From contig NZ_JAGSYI010000001.1 in the NCBI RefSeq assembly GCF_025685625.1, positions 1,550,001-1,614,000 on the forward strand: 64,000 nucleotides of DNA, given 5' to 3'. Positions 53,067 to 62,349 of this stretch are shown one piece after another; positions within the stretch are counted from its first letter, which is position 1, and each line of letters starts with the position of its first letter. The position numbers and the translations under genes were made by a program. The DNA is from Acidicapsa acidisoli. GTDB lineage: Bacteria; Acidobacteriota; Terriglobia; Terriglobales; Acidobacteriaceae. The notes under the pieces were generated by a model that was not told where the DNA came from, did not search any database, and saw only the letters and a list, made by a program, of their open reading frames with translations.

Positions 53067-54149
53067 ATGCTTCCAGCGCCCAAGCTTCCGGTTCCAACGC
53101 TGATCGACATCGCGCTGGACGCTTTTGGTTCGGACAAGGCTCCTGAGCCGGAGATTCGTGGAGCTATTGAGGCCTGCAGGGCTCTCCCCGTGCGTGTGCA
53201 CATGGTCGGGCCTGAGCCGGAGCTGCGGGATCTGCTCGACGAGTATCTCGAGGACGAAGATCTTCCCATCGTCATCCACCATGCCTCGGAACGCATCGGC
53301 ATGGAGGAGAAAGCTGCGCACGCTGTCCGCTCCAAAAAGGACAGCTCCATGCGCGTCGGCCTTAAGCTGGTGAAGGAAAAGAAGGTCGCAGGCTTCGTTA
53401 CCGCCGGAAACACCGGCGCGGCGATGGCAACGGCCAAGATGGTGCTCGGCGCGCTGCCGGGCGTGGACCGTCCGGCTCTGACTGCGCGTATGCCTACCGT
53501 GACCGGTTCGCCCTGTGTGCTGCTCGACGTTGGTGCCAATGTGGACTGCAAGGCATACAATCTGGAGCAGTTCGCGGTGATGGGCGAGATGTTTGCCCGC
53601 TTTGTGCTCAAGATTGCCCGGCCGCGGGTCGGCCTGTTGTCGATTGGCGAAGAAGAAACCAAGGGCAACGATCTGACTCGCGAGGCTTTTCCGTTACTCA
53701 AAGCTCTGCCCATTCATTTCATTGGGAACGTCGAGGGGCGGGATATTTTCAACGGTAGCGCGGACGTGATCGTCTGCGACGGCTTTGTCGGGAATGTTGC
53801 GCTGAAGACTGGCGAGGGAATCGGCCGCCTCTTCCGCGACCTGCTGCGTGAATCTCTGACGCGCACGGTAACGGCGCAGGTTGGAGCCATGCTCTCCCGC
53901 AAGGCATTCAACGACTTCCGCCGCCGCCTGGACTACAACGAGTATGGCGGCGCTCCGCTGCTTGGTGTGCGCGGCGTCTGCATCATCGGCCACGGCTCCT
54001 CGAACGAAATCGCGATCTTTAACGGCATCCGCGTCGCCATGGAATTCGCCAAGGCGGGTATCAACACCCGGATTGAACACGAACTATCCAACCGGCCGCA
54101 ACATCCTCCCAGTTCCAACGCGAAGCCGGACGATTCGATCATCCAGTAG
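53067..54149 (+). CDS. plsX: Phosphate acyltransferase PlsX
   Basis: PlsX transfers fatty acyl groups from acyl-ACP to phosphate, making acyl-phosphate for PlsY in phospholipid synthesis. The 360-residue product has the characteristic [74 protein letters not shown] and [20 protein letters not shown] blocks. It starts 14 bases after rpmF. The usual next genes, fabH and fabD, are missing. Confidence 0.96.
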   Translation: MLPAPKLPVPTLIDIALDAFGSDKAPEPEIRGAIEACRALPVRVHMVGPEPELRDLLDEYLEDEDLPIVIHHASERIGMEEKAAHAVRSKKDSSMRVGLKLVKEKKVAGFVTAGNTGAAMATAKMVLGALPGVDRPALTARMPTVTGSPCVLLDVGANVDCKAYNLEQFAVMGEMFARFVLKIARPRVGLLSIGEEETKGNDLTREAFPLLKALPIHFIGNVEGRDIFNGSADVIVCDGFVGNVALKTGEGIGRLFRDLLRESLTRTVTAQVGAMLSRKAFNDFRRRLDYNEYGGAPLLGVRGVCIIGHGSSNEIAIFNGIRVAMEFAKAGINTRIEHELSNRPQHPPSSNAKPDDSIIQ

Positions 54150-54158
54150 TATCGCCTC

Positions 54159-54413
54159 ATGCCCGTCCCGCACCGCTCACACGAACAATCTCGCGAGTTC
54201 AACGGCCACGGTTTCGACAGCCTAACTCTGGAGCAATTGGTGTGCCCGGTTTGTTTTGGCGCGTTGCGGCTCGATTTGCGGGATTCACGGATTCATTGTG
54301 TCGATTGCAAGCGGGGTTATCCGCTCATTGACGGAATCCCAGTGTTGATTCCTGAACGCGCTGTCTGTCGTGAAATGCCTGATTCGGACCGAGACAACTA
54401 CTGTCGCGCGTAA
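54159..54413 (+). CDS. Trm112-family zinc-ribbon protein
   Basis: This 84-residue protein has the Trm112/YcaR motif LEQLVCPVCFGALRLDLRDS, then HCVDCKRGYPLIDGIPVLIP. The four cysteines bind zinc and the I-D-G-I-P-V-L pattern is diagnostic. Trm112 proteins activate methyltransferases in eukaryotes and archaea; bacterial forms often lie in lipid or LPS gene clusters. It follows plsX by nine bases and its end overlaps a convergent 54-codon ORF by 16 bases. Confidence 0.88.
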   Translation: MPVPHRSHEQSREFNGHGFDSLTLEQLVCPVCFGALRLDLRDSRIHCVDCKRGYPLIDGIPVLIPERAVCREMPDSDRDNYCRA

Positions 54414-54562
54414 AACGGCCAGATGACCATCGCGGCAAAGCCCATCGCCGCCAGCAGACCCAGCGCCAAAAGTGCATAAAGCGGGATCAGATTTGGGCTC
54501 TTCGGCTCTGTTTTCCGTTCTGATTCCGGCGAACTCTGCAGGTCGTCCGCTAGTTTACTCAT
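54398..54562 (-). CDS. 54-residue single-pass membrane protein coupled to the ABC permease
   Basis: This small frame begins MSKLADDLQSSPESERKTEP at ATG 54562 and overlaps the end of the ABC-permease gene by eight bases (TATGAGTAA). This position is typical of translational coupling. After a charged N-terminus it has one clear transmembrane helix (LIPLYALLALGLLAAMGFAA) and ends in WPFYARQ. It is too short for many gene finders. Function unknown; it may assist the permease. Confidence 0.6.
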   Translation of the reverse strand: MSKLADDLQSSPESERKTEPKSPNLIPLYALLALGLLAAMGFAAMVIWPFYARQ

Positions 54563-55922
54563 ATTTGAGCGACTCCACCGGATCCATCTGTGCTGCGCGT
54601 GTCGCGGGGACGGTGCCGAAGATTACACCAACCAGCAGCGAAACGCCGAGCGCGACGACGATCGACCACGGCGAAATCGGAATCGCGTAACTGGTAAACA
54701 GCCGCACGGAAAGCGGAAGGGCAAGGCCGAGTATCGTGCCAACAGCGCCTCCTGCCAGCGAAATCATCACGGCTTCGGTCAGGAATTGCAGTCGAATCTC
54801 GCGCGAGGTGGCTCCGAGAGCCTTGCGAATTCCGATTTCGCGAATACGCGCGCGTACGTTGGCCAGCATGATGTTCATGATGCCTACGCCGCCGACAGCC
54901 AGTGTAACCATAGCTACGGCAATCAGCACCGCGGTCAACCCTTCGGATATTTCAGCGGCTGTGGTCAACAATTCCTTCAAATCGGTCGTTTTGTATACCG
55001 AGTTGGGTTTGTGCCGCGCCTTGACGATGTTACGTATGGCGATTGCCGCGTCCGGCACGTCGTCCATGCTGTGCAGGGAAAAGTAAATCTGCTTCACATT
55101 GTCTGTGCCGGTGAAGTATCGCGCGACCGAATACGGGATCAGAATGGTGTTGTCGGTGAGTTCGGACTGCCCGAAATCGTCCACACTCTCTCTGAAAGTT
55201 CCGATGATCGTGAACGGGATCCCGCTGATCTCAAAGCTCTGGCCAACCGCCGCGTCTGCGCTGCCATATCTCTCAATCGCAAATGGGATCGTCACGACGG
55301 CACACTTGATATGCGCGTTTTCGTCTTGATCGTCCATGAATCGGCCGTCCGTCACAATCAAATTCCGCACCTGTTGATACTGCGGAACGACGCCGAGGAC
55401 GAGCGTGTCTTTGACAACTCCTCCGCCAAAGCTGATCCTGTCGTGCATTTCGAGCACGGGCGAGGAGAAGAGAACGCTGGGCACCTGCGAATCGACGGCT
55501 CGTTCATCGTCGCGAGTCAGATAGTCGTTGTACATCGCGCTTTCCGTGCCGGTTGCCCCGCCGCCTGCGTACTCCAACTCAACCATGTTGGTGCCAATCT
55601 TCTCGATCAGCCCCAGCGCGTAGTCGCGTCCCGTCAACCCGATGGTGACCACCAGAATCACGGAAGCGGAACCGATCACCATTCCCAGTGCAGTCAGCGC
55701 AAAACGTCCTTTGCTGGCGCGAAAGCTATCGATTGCCAGGCTCATGGTTTCGCTGAAGGCGATGGTGCGCCGCGCACTGAGGAGGGTGCGTTTGAAGGAG
55801 TCGTACCGGGCCTGGTCCTGTTTGGTTTGGTCCTGTCGGTCCCGCTCCTGCCGCGAAACCGGCTCGGGCCTCGCAACCACCTTCTTCTGTGCTTCTTCCC
55901 GGGATTGTTCGACAGGATTCAT
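54555..55922 (-). CDS. MacB/FtsX-type ABC transporter permease
   Basis: The 455-residue protein has a basic, charged N-terminal extension of about 65 residues. A first membrane helix follows (FALTALGMVIGSASVILVVT), then a large extracytoplasmic MacB-like domain (about 115-325). The FtsX core contains three C-terminal helices and the family loop VRARIREIGIRKALGATSRE. It ends with the usual VPATRAAQMDPVESLKYE. MacB-type systems drive export or signalling across the envelope using a separate ATPase, which is not adjacent here. The start is ATG 55922 after AAGAGA. Confidence 0.88.
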   Translation of the reverse strand: MNPVEQSREEAQKKVVARPEPVSRQERDRQDQTKQDQARYDSFKRTLLSARRTIAFSETMSLAIDSFRASKGRFALTALGMVIGSASVILVVTIGLTGRDYALGLIEKIGTNMVELEYAGGGATGTESAMYNDYLTRDDERAVDSQVPSVLFSSPVLEMHDRISFGGGVVKDTLVLGVVPQYQQVRNLIVTDGRFMDDQDENAHIKCAVVTIPFAIERYGSADAAVGQSFEISGIPFTIIGTFRESVDDFGQSELTDNTILIPYSVARYFTGTDNVKQIYFSLHSMDDVPDAAIAIRNIVKARHKPNSVYKTTDLKELLTTAAEISEGLTAVLIAVAMVTLAVGGVGIMNIMLANVRARIREIGIRKALGATSREIRLQFLTEAVMISLAGGAVGTILGLALPLSVRLFTSYAIPISPWSIVVALGVSLLVGVIFGTVPATRAAQMDPVESLKYE

Positions 55923-56112
55923 AGGATTCTCTTCTTGGATGCGGCCGGAACCGAATTGCTTCCCAAACCTTTTCGCAAAGCCGCTCTTCCTCAACTAGCT
56001 TACTCGCCATGCCCACCAAGCTCGGGGACGGGTGTGGGAGTTTGAGCCGATACGCTCGTTCGAATCCCGCAAAGCAGGGGCATTCTTAACTCTACAGGCA
56101 CAAAATGAAGAA

Positions 56113-56139
56113 CGCCGGAGGAGTGGAACTCCCCCGGCG
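56113..56139 (-). terminator. Rho-independent terminator of the TonB receptor gene
   Basis: A 12-bp stem with one mismatch (CGCCGGAGGAGT / ACTCCCCCGGCG, loop GGA) lies 32 bases past the receptor stop. On the minus strand it is followed by TTCTTCATTTTG, a T-rich tail. Confidence 0.65.
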
Positions 56140-56170
56140 TCCGGCTTTGATCCGAATGAATCAAGTCCTC

Positions 56171-59100
56171 TCAGAAGTCGTATCGGAGCCCGAACTGCAT
56201 GCGGCGGAAGTTGCTCTGTGCCGGAAGAGTCGTACCGTAAGCGCCAAGCGTGCCGCCGGTGAGGCCCTCGGTAAGGCTGCTTGTGTCAAAGCGGTTGGTG
56301 TTGGTCACGTTGTACACTTCGCCGTCGAACTTCAACCTGCCTATGTCTCCCATCTTCCAGACCTTGCTCAGGGTGTTGTCGATGTCAAAGTAGCCGTCGC
56401 CACGAAAGTTATTGCGGGAACCTGGTTCACCGGGATAGGGCAGGCGAACGGGACCAAGCGAAGTTTCAACTCCGGCGTTAATTGCCGAGGGATTGTCAAA
56501 GACCTGCTCCTGTCCGTTGATGGAGTGCTTACGGGTCTTGACGTATCCGGTCTGTTCGCCGTAGCCCTCCAGATTCCAGTCGGTAGTCCAGCCAGGCTCA
56601 AAGAGGGAGAACGGTAGTCCGCTCGTCCAGCGCGTAATTCCGCCTATCGTCCATCCTCCAAGAACGCTGTCAATCAAGGCTGTGCTGCTGCCGAGGAATC
56701 TCTTGCCTCGGCCGACTGGCAGGTCATAAACCAGATCACCAGTCACGAGATGGCGCGTATCAAAGTCCGAGACACCCTTGTTCAATTTCGGACTCCAGGT
56801 ATTTTGGATCGCCGAGCCGCTCAGGGTGTCAATTTGGGCGAATTCTGAGGCGCGTTCCGTTCCGGAGTTCATGTCGATCGACTTGGACAGGGTATAGCTG
56901 ACATCGACGCTTACGCCGTGGCTGGTGGGGTGCCGTAAGGTCGCCTGCAGGGCGTTGTAGGAGCTGGTGCCGATAGTGTCCCATGCGTAGAGAGAGGAAA
57001 ACTGGCCCTGCCAGAACTTGCTCCCGCCGTTTTGGCAGTAACCCCCGTAGTTGCAATAAAAATCGATGTCTGCGAGCGCGGTCGTTTCCCCTGCCACGTA
57101 GCGATTGGGCGCCCATTCATGGTTATAAGTCGCCTCGGTCGCCGATTCACCCATGAAATCGAGGTTCTTCATCTGCGGGAAAACGTCCTCGAAATACTGA
57201 ATTGTCGGTACCGAGACCGGCGTCATGCCATTTCCGGAGCTTCCAGTGCCATAGGCTCCCTGGTGTTGGTCCACGAGCTTCGAGAGCTGGGCGGCGGCAG
57301 CAAAGTACGTTCCGCCACCTTGCGGGTCGTTGAAGTTCACCGGTTCGGCCAAGTCGATCTGCTGCAGAAGATGCCGTCCAAGTCGCCCAACATAGGCCTC
57401 TTCAAAGATGAAACCTCCGGGCAACTCTCGCTGAAATGAGAGGTTGAATGCCTCGGAGTAAGGAGTTTTCAAACGGTTATCCACGCCAACGGTGTCCAGA
57501 AACGAACGGGTCGGCGGCGTATATGGAAATGTCGCCGATTGGACCGGGGCCGGCAGACTGATGGCGGGCAGTGCGCTCGCGCTGGTAAAGCGCGGTGAAG
57601 TCTCAAAGCCGAGAACATCCCCCTGGTTCTGGAGATCGGTGCTCAGGCCAAAAGAGCCATTCTGGCTGAAGTTACTGGTCAGAGCCTCGCCGTAATGGTC
57701 AAAGTAAATACCCGCTCCGACGCGAAGCGAGGTTTTGGTATTGGGCGACCAGACTGCAGCGAGCCGGGGCGCGAAGTTATTCTTTGCCTTTGGCCAGTAT
57801 CCAGGCGCGTTATTGGCCTTGCCGGCAGGAGAGAATTGCAGAGCTGGCTCGTAAACGACTCCCTGCGCTGCGGCGTCGCCGCGTTGTTTGAACCAGGCAT
57901 CGGTGTTGATCGTAGGGGCGACCTGCTGACCGTTGGTTTCGTAGGGAGTTTGGAGAATTGTATGACGCAAGCCAAAGATTAAGTTGAGATTAGACCGGAC
58001 GCGCCAACTGTCCTGTACATACCACTCATACTCGTTGGCCTTGAAATGACGGCTGATGGGCGCTCCGTCGACCATTAACGTAGCTGCGGTTGGCGAAGAT
58101 ACCTTGTAGTTGTACGCATTGGTGAGCTGCGGGACGGTTCCCACGAGCGTCGCATAGGCAATCACATACGAGTTCTCAAAACTTGAACTCACGGCGGGAA
58201 GACCGGTGCCAAGCGAGGAGGGGTCGGCGGGAGAGCCACCAAGCCAATACGGATTGGTGCTGGCGTTGTTGAACGAAAGAGCATCTGAATTGTTGATGCT
58301 TTGCACCAGGCGCCAGTTGGCGCCGAGAGTGATGGTGTGGTTGCCCTTGGTCAGGGTAAAGGTGTCCGTGATGTTGTGGACCGGCACATCATTCACGGTC
58401 ATGAATGTCTGTGCAGTTGGCTGCACGATGAATCGGAAACTGATGTAGTCGCCTGTTACCAGTCCCGACTGACCGTACCCCTGGCGCACATAGCCGTAAC
58501 GGACATCATTGACGATGTTGCTGGTCGGCGTCCAGGTATGCCCAAAGGCAAGACCCTTGGTGTTGAATTCCTTCAGATAGGAAGGAGGCTGGCCCGGCAG
58601 ATTGGCGTCTCCGGCGTAGGTATCTTTCTGGTAGTTGCCACGTGCAAAAACCTGCTGTTTGTTGGTCAGATTGGCATCTAACTTGATGATGCTCGTGTTC
58701 TGCGTCGTCGGCACCTTGACCGGGAAGAATAGCGAACCGTTGTTGAGTCCGTCGCCCGATGCCGATCCGGTTGCAACGGGTACTTTTGCGTAATACGACA
58801 GTACATTGGGATCGGGACCCGGACCCCAGGGGCATACCGGCGCGCCATTGAACGTGTTGGAAGCGCATGGGGCGTCCAGGGCTTGAAGCTCTGGAGTTGT
58901 AATAGTGTCGGTGTTGCCGTTGCCGTCCTGATATTGAATCGTCCCGGCCTGAAAGGCGGCCGTAGGGACAGTTTGCGTGGCGATGTCGTCAATAGCTTGG
59001 CGCAGCCCTTCGAAGTTCGCGAAGAAGAAAATCTTGTCCTTCTTGATAGGGCCACCAGCGCTTGCTCCAAATACGTTCCTGAGATACTTCGCCGGAATAT

Positions 59101-59959
59101 TGGGCTGACCAGCCGAGAGTTGTGAGTTCTTCAGAAACCAGTTGTTGCTGACGGTGTTGGTCGGACGGTAATACTCGTACGCCGATCCGTGATATTTATT
59201 GGTGCCCTTCTTGGTGATCAGTGAGATCTGGGCTCCGGAGGAGCGTCCGGCGTCCGCCGTTCCATTGGACGTGGTCACGCGGAACTCTTCTGTCGAGTCA
59301 AGCGTCGAGCGCAGAACGCCGGTAAAAGCGTATCCGTTAACCTGATCGTTGTCATCCAGCCCGTCGAGGGTAATGTTTCCCTGATCGGAACGGCTGCCGG
59401 AAACGGCTCCCTGTCGGCTGTCGGTGTTCTCCTGGTTTCCGGTGGCACTGTTGCCGCCGCCTTCGCCGAGATATAGCACGCCGGGTTGGAGGGCGAGCAG
59501 CGAGACCGGATCGCGGCCATCCATGGGCAGGGATTGAATCATCTGATTGTCCACCGAGTTGCCCATGGAGGCGTCGGTGGTGTTCAGCGTCTGTGCACTG
59601 GCGGTTACATCCACCGTGACCGAATTCGTCTGAATGGAGAGCTTGAAGTCGATGGTCGCCGGCTGGTTCACAAGCAATTCGGCGGTTTTGGACTCGCTTC
59701 CCAGCCCCTGGGCCGTAACCGTAATCAGATATCGTGCTGGCGGGATCTGCGGAAACTGGTAGGTGCCTTCATTGTTGGTGGTTGCGGTTAGCGTCTTATC
59801 TACGCTCTGATCTGTAATAGAAACCATTGCGTTCGGAACGAGGGCGCCGCTGGGATCCTTGATCGTACCGCGAAGCGAAGTGGTTGCGGATTGGCCGAAA
59901 GCGAGGCTACAGGAAAGGACGATGCACAAGAGCATCGCTCCCAGATGGGATCGTTTCAC
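56171..59959 (-). CDS. Oar-like TonB-dependent receptor with carboxypeptidase-regulatory domain
   Basis: GTG 59959 is chosen because GGAGGAATAGAC precedes it; the product has 1262 residues. A signal peptide (SHLGAMLLCIVLSCSLAFGQ) leads into an N-terminal CarboxypepD_reg Ig-like domain (about 25-110, SLRGTIKDPSGALVPNAMVS; GTYQFPQIPPARYLITVTAQ). A plug-like region follows (DNQMIQSLPMDGRDPVSLLA; GNITLDGLDDNDQVNGYAFT), then a long beta-barrel ending in the aromatic RRMQFGLRYDF. This architecture is expanded in Acidobacteriota and is thought to import large substrates such as glycans or peptides. The substrate is unknown; no SusD partner is adjacent. Confidence 0.9.
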   Translation of the reverse strand: MKRSHLGAMLLCIVLSCSLAFGQSATTSLRGTIKDPSGALVPNAMVSITDQSVDKTLTATTNNEGTYQFPQIPPARYLITVTAQGLGSESKTAELLVNQPATIDFKLSIQTNSVTVDVTASAQTLNTTDASMGNSVDNQMIQSLPMDGRDPVSLLALQPGVLYLGEGGGNSATGNQENTDSRQGAVSGSRSDQGNITLDGLDDNDQVNGYAFTGVLRSTLDSTEEFRVTTSNGTADAGRSSGAQISLITKKGTNKYHGSAYEYYRPTNTVSNNWFLKNSQLSAGQPNIPAKYLRNVFGASAGGPIKKDKIFFFANFEGLRQAIDDIATQTVPTAAFQAGTIQYQDGNGNTDTITTPELQALDAPCASNTFNGAPVCPWGPGPDPNVLSYYAKVPVATGSASGDGLNNGSLFFPVKVPTTQNTSIIKLDANLTNKQQVFARGNYQKDTYAGDANLPGQPPSYLKEFNTKGLAFGHTWTPTSNIVNDVRYGYVRQGYGQSGLVTGDYISFRFIVQPTAQTFMTVNDVPVHNITDTFTLTKGNHTITLGANWRLVQSINNSDALSFNNASTNPYWLGGSPADPSSLGTGLPAVSSSFENSYVIAYATLVGTVPQLTNAYNYKVSSPTAATLMVDGAPISRHFKANEYEWYVQDSWRVRSNLNLIFGLRHTILQTPYETNGQQVAPTINTDAWFKQRGDAAAQGVVYEPALQFSPAGKANNAPGYWPKAKNNFAPRLAAVWSPNTKTSLRVGAGIYFDHYGEALTSNFSQNGSFGLSTDLQNQGDVLGFETSPRFTSASALPAISLPAPVQSATFPYTPPTRSFLDTVGVDNRLKTPYSEAFNLSFQRELPGGFIFEEAYVGRLGRHLLQQIDLAEPVNFNDPQGGGTYFAAAAQLSKLVDQHQGAYGTGSSGNGMTPVSVPTIQYFEDVFPQMKNLDFMGESATEATYNHEWAPNRYVAGETTALADIDFYCNYGGYCQNGGSKFWQGQFSSLYAWDTIGTSSYNALQATLRHPTSHGVSVDVSYTLSKSIDMNSGTERASEFAQIDTLSGSAIQNTWSPKLNKGVSDFDTRHLVTGDLVYDLPVGRGKRFLGSSTALIDSVLGGWTIGGITRWTSGLPFSLFEPGWTTDWNLEGYGEQTGYVKTRKHSINGQEQVFDNPSAINAGVETSLGPVRLPYPGEPGSRNNFRGDGYFDIDNTLSKVWKMGDIGRLKFDGEVYNVTNTNRFDTSSLTEGLTGGTLGAYGTTLPAQSNFRRMQFGLRYDF

Positions 59960-60207
59960 GTCTATTCCTCCGAAATCGTTCAGGTGCAAAAGGGTGAGTT
60001 TTATTGGGGATTATTACAATTCCCCGGGATGGTCTTGCCGGCTGGGTCCAGATAGAGGTGGTTGTCGGACCTTCCCACTCTTATAAGTGCCTATATCTTG
60101 CACGATAATTCTTTAAGATTCAACAGGAATTATTCCCTCCGTTTCGTTGTGAATCCTGATAAAGGAACCATGGTGCACATAAGCACAATCGCTAATTCCA
60201 TGGCGGT

Positions 60208-61194
60208 CTACTGCTGTTGCTGTTGCATCTGCTGGGCGTCAAGCATCGGGATCGCCCGCTCCGGGGGCTGCTGAGCGCGCTCCACGAGAACGGACCAGTC
60301 GTCCGGGATCGGGAGCTTCCGGTCGAGCGGCGGCGGATCCATGCTAGCTTCTACATGCACTGCGACATACAATTCGCTGTCGGTTTTTCCACGAAATATC
60401 CCATGCGTCGGAGGCACATCGGCATAATCGCGCCCAACGGCCGTGCGAATGTGCCGGTTGTATGCGATCAGGTCGTTGGTGGGGTCGAGGCCGACCCAGT
60501 TCAGATGTGGCAGCAGTACCTCGACCCAGGCGTGCGAGACATCCGGCGTGGAGCGGTCATGATCTTCCCTGCTGCGATACAGATATCCGCTCACATAACG
60601 CGCAGGTATGCCGATATGGCGTAGCAGCGCAATCATGGTGTGCGCGAAATCCTGACAGACGCCCTGATGGCTTGCGATTGCCTCGTCAATTGGCGAGTCC
60701 ACGCGCGTCGAACGCGGCACGTACTCAAAATACTCATAAATGCTACGGTTCAACTCGTGCACGACCATGAGTGGATCGTCCCGGCGAACCACGTTCAGCT
60801 TTCTGGCCATTTCCAGCAGTGCGGGAGTTGGCTGTGCAAATGTGCTGGGCAGGAGCATCTCGCCGTAGTCGCCGTCGGCCACCATAGCGTCCAGAGCATC
60901 CCATGCATCAGGGGATAAAAAAGCGGGTACATCCACCTGGGCCTGCTGTTCCACCAGGGACTCGGCCACGATCACCAACTGGTCGTGCTCGCCGGGAATA
61001 TCGAAGTGCTGCACATTGTTTCCGTATTGATCGCGATAGCTGAAGACACGGCACCGAGGGCTTACAGAAAGAGAAAAAGACAGGCAATGCTGATTGTGAT
61101 CCGAGCGCGGATGCATCCGGGTTTCCATGATGCTTTCGCTTACCGGGTCCTTGTAGCGAAAGCGGGTAAGATGACGGATCGAATAGAAATTCAT
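60208..61194 (-). CDS. Transglutaminase-like cysteine-protease-fold protein
   Basis: The 328-residue protein has the N-terminal beta domain of bacterial transglutaminase-like proteins (MNFYSIRHLTRFRYKDPVSE). The catalytic triad is Cys in SHQGVCQDFAHTMIALLRHI, His in TPDVSHAWVEVLLP and Asp in WVGLDPTNDLIAYNRHIR. It ends in a Gln run. It forms an operon with the alpha-E and circularly permuted ATP-grasp genes, a trio recurring in many bacteria. The trio is thought to act on a peptide or protein, but the reaction is not settled. Confidence 0.88.
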   Translation of the reverse strand: MNFYSIRHLTRFRYKDPVSESIMETRMHPRSDHNQHCLSFSLSVSPRCRVFSYRDQYGNNVQHFDIPGEHDQLVIVAESLVEQQAQVDVPAFLSPDAWDALDAMVADGDYGEMLLPSTFAQPTPALLEMARKLNVVRRDDPLMVVHELNRSIYEYFEYVPRSTRVDSPIDEAIASHQGVCQDFAHTMIALLRHIGIPARYVSGYLYRSREDHDRSTPDVSHAWVEVLLPHLNWVGLDPTNDLIAYNRHIRTAVGRDYADVPPTHGIFRGKTDSELYVAVHVEASMDPPPLDRKLPIPDDWSVLVERAQQPPERAIPMLDAQQMQQQQQ

Positions 61195-61272
61195 GCTCGC
61201 TCCCGATGCGGATAGGCCTTTGGAAAAGTGTCAAAGAGTTACGGCGAGTTACAGCGCGTGGCTGGGAAACTC

Positions 61273-62235
61273 CTAAACTGCCAGCGCTGACTGGATGGAA
61301 TATTGCACGTAATACCGATAGATCAACTCATGAATCTGCTTGCATTGCTCACGGATGGAGTGCAGAAACGCGCCCGGATTGCCTTCAAGGATCTCATTGA
61401 TCGTTGTGTAGCGAAGCATGGAGTGCAGCTTGCCCGCGGTCGCGAGCAACTCATCCGGTGGACGCCGTCCTCCCGCGCGCTGGATGGCGTCGAGCGATTG
61501 CCGGACCCCGTCAATCGAATAGCGCAGTGCGTGCGGGAAGTCCCGATTGAGCAGCAGGAATTCGAGAATGCGATCCGGAGAAAGATCCGCTGTATAGACC
61601 TGGCAGTAGGCTTCAAACGAGGTGCAGCAGCGCAGCAAGCCCACTTGCTCCAGGTATTGATAACCGGAATGCTCTTGTTCGGCCAGATTCAGCAGGCTCT
61701 CCTGATACACCTCCAGCAGCGTGGCCGTGGCATAGGCCCGCTCCAGATAGCGCCCAAGGCGAATGAACTGCCAGCCCTCGCCGTGAATCATCGTTGTATC
61801 GCTCACGCCTTTGAAGAGGTGAATGCCATCGATGATCGATGCGAGGAAGTCGTTCATATTGGCCCGGAATTGCGCCTGCGCATGGGGGGAATGCATCTGG
61901 TGGTAGAGCCGGTTTAGTCGCTGCCATTGTTCGGTGCTGATCTCCTCTCGCACTTGGCGCGCATTTTCGCGGGCTGCATTGATGCAGGTGGTAACGGAAG
62001 CGGCATTGGTCGGGTCGAAGATCAGGGCGCGGGTCATCCCGTCCGCATCGCCGGTCCACTCCACTCCTGGCGGGTTGCCTAGCGAGGTCAGCAGGCGCTG
62101 CCAGCGAGTGTCCGCACTGGTCTCTGAGGAATCTAGCAGCAGACTCATGGTCACGTCGAGCTGGCGCACAGTGTTTTCCGAGCGCTCCAGGTAGCGGCTC
62201 ATCCAGTAGAGGCTGTCGGCGACGCGTGAAAGCAT
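61273..62235 (-). CDS. Alpha-E domain (DUF403) protein
   Basis: The 320-residue all-helical product starts MLSRVADSLYWMSRYLERSE, the family signature, and continues with ENTVRQLDVTMSLLLDSSET. Further landmarks are FQ-type Trp/Arg blocks such as GEGWQFIRLGRYLERAYATA and LLLNRDFPHALRYSIDGVRQ. The alpha-E domain always appears with a circularly permuted ATP-grasp and usually a transglutaminase, as here. Its biochemical role is unknown. Confidence 0.9.
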   Translation of the reverse strand: MLSRVADSLYWMSRYLERSENTVRQLDVTMSLLLDSSETSADTRWQRLLTSLGNPPGVEWTGDADGMTRALIFDPTNAASVTTCINAARENARQVREEISTEQWQRLNRLYHQMHSPHAQAQFRANMNDFLASIIDGIHLFKGVSDTTMIHGEGWQFIRLGRYLERAYATATLLEVYQESLLNLAEQEHSGYQYLEQVGLLRCCTSFEAYCQVYTADLSPDRILEFLLLNRDFPHALRYSIDGVRQSLDAIQRAGGRRPPDELLATAGKLHSMLRYTTINEILEGNPGAFLHSIREQCKQIHELIYRYYVQYSIQSALAV

Positions 62236-62257
62236 TTGGACTCCTGAAAATGAGCTG

Positions 62258-62345
62258 CTAGCTGCCAGCTCCTAGCCGCTAGCTTCCTCTCTGTTCGATC
62301 AAACCGCTTCCTAGCTGAAAGCTGGAGGCTAGGAGCTAGAGGCTG
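62258..62345. repeat. CTAG-rich inverted repeat in the alpha-E operon intergenic region
   Basis: The 114-base gap between the ATP-grasp and alpha-E genes holds perfect 11-bp arms, AGCTCCTAGCC (62267-62277) and GGCTAGGAGCT (62327-62337). It also holds further GCTAGCT blocks, giving six CTAG tetranucleotides in about 80 bases. It could fold into a long hairpin in the operon mRNA or be a dispersed genomic repeat. Confidence 0.6.
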
Positions 62346-62349
62346 AAAG

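Noticed and set aside
54786-56045. A 419-codon plus-strand frame
   Set aside because: It is antisense to the MacB/FtsX-type permease, which has correct motifs and topology.
56030-56085. A tRNA-like T-arm sequence (CGTTCGAATCCCGC)
   Set aside because: The flanking bases do not pair to form the T stem, and no acceptor, D or anticodon arms can be drawn around it. Similar TTCGAATCC matches near 13905 and 21352 are inside genes.
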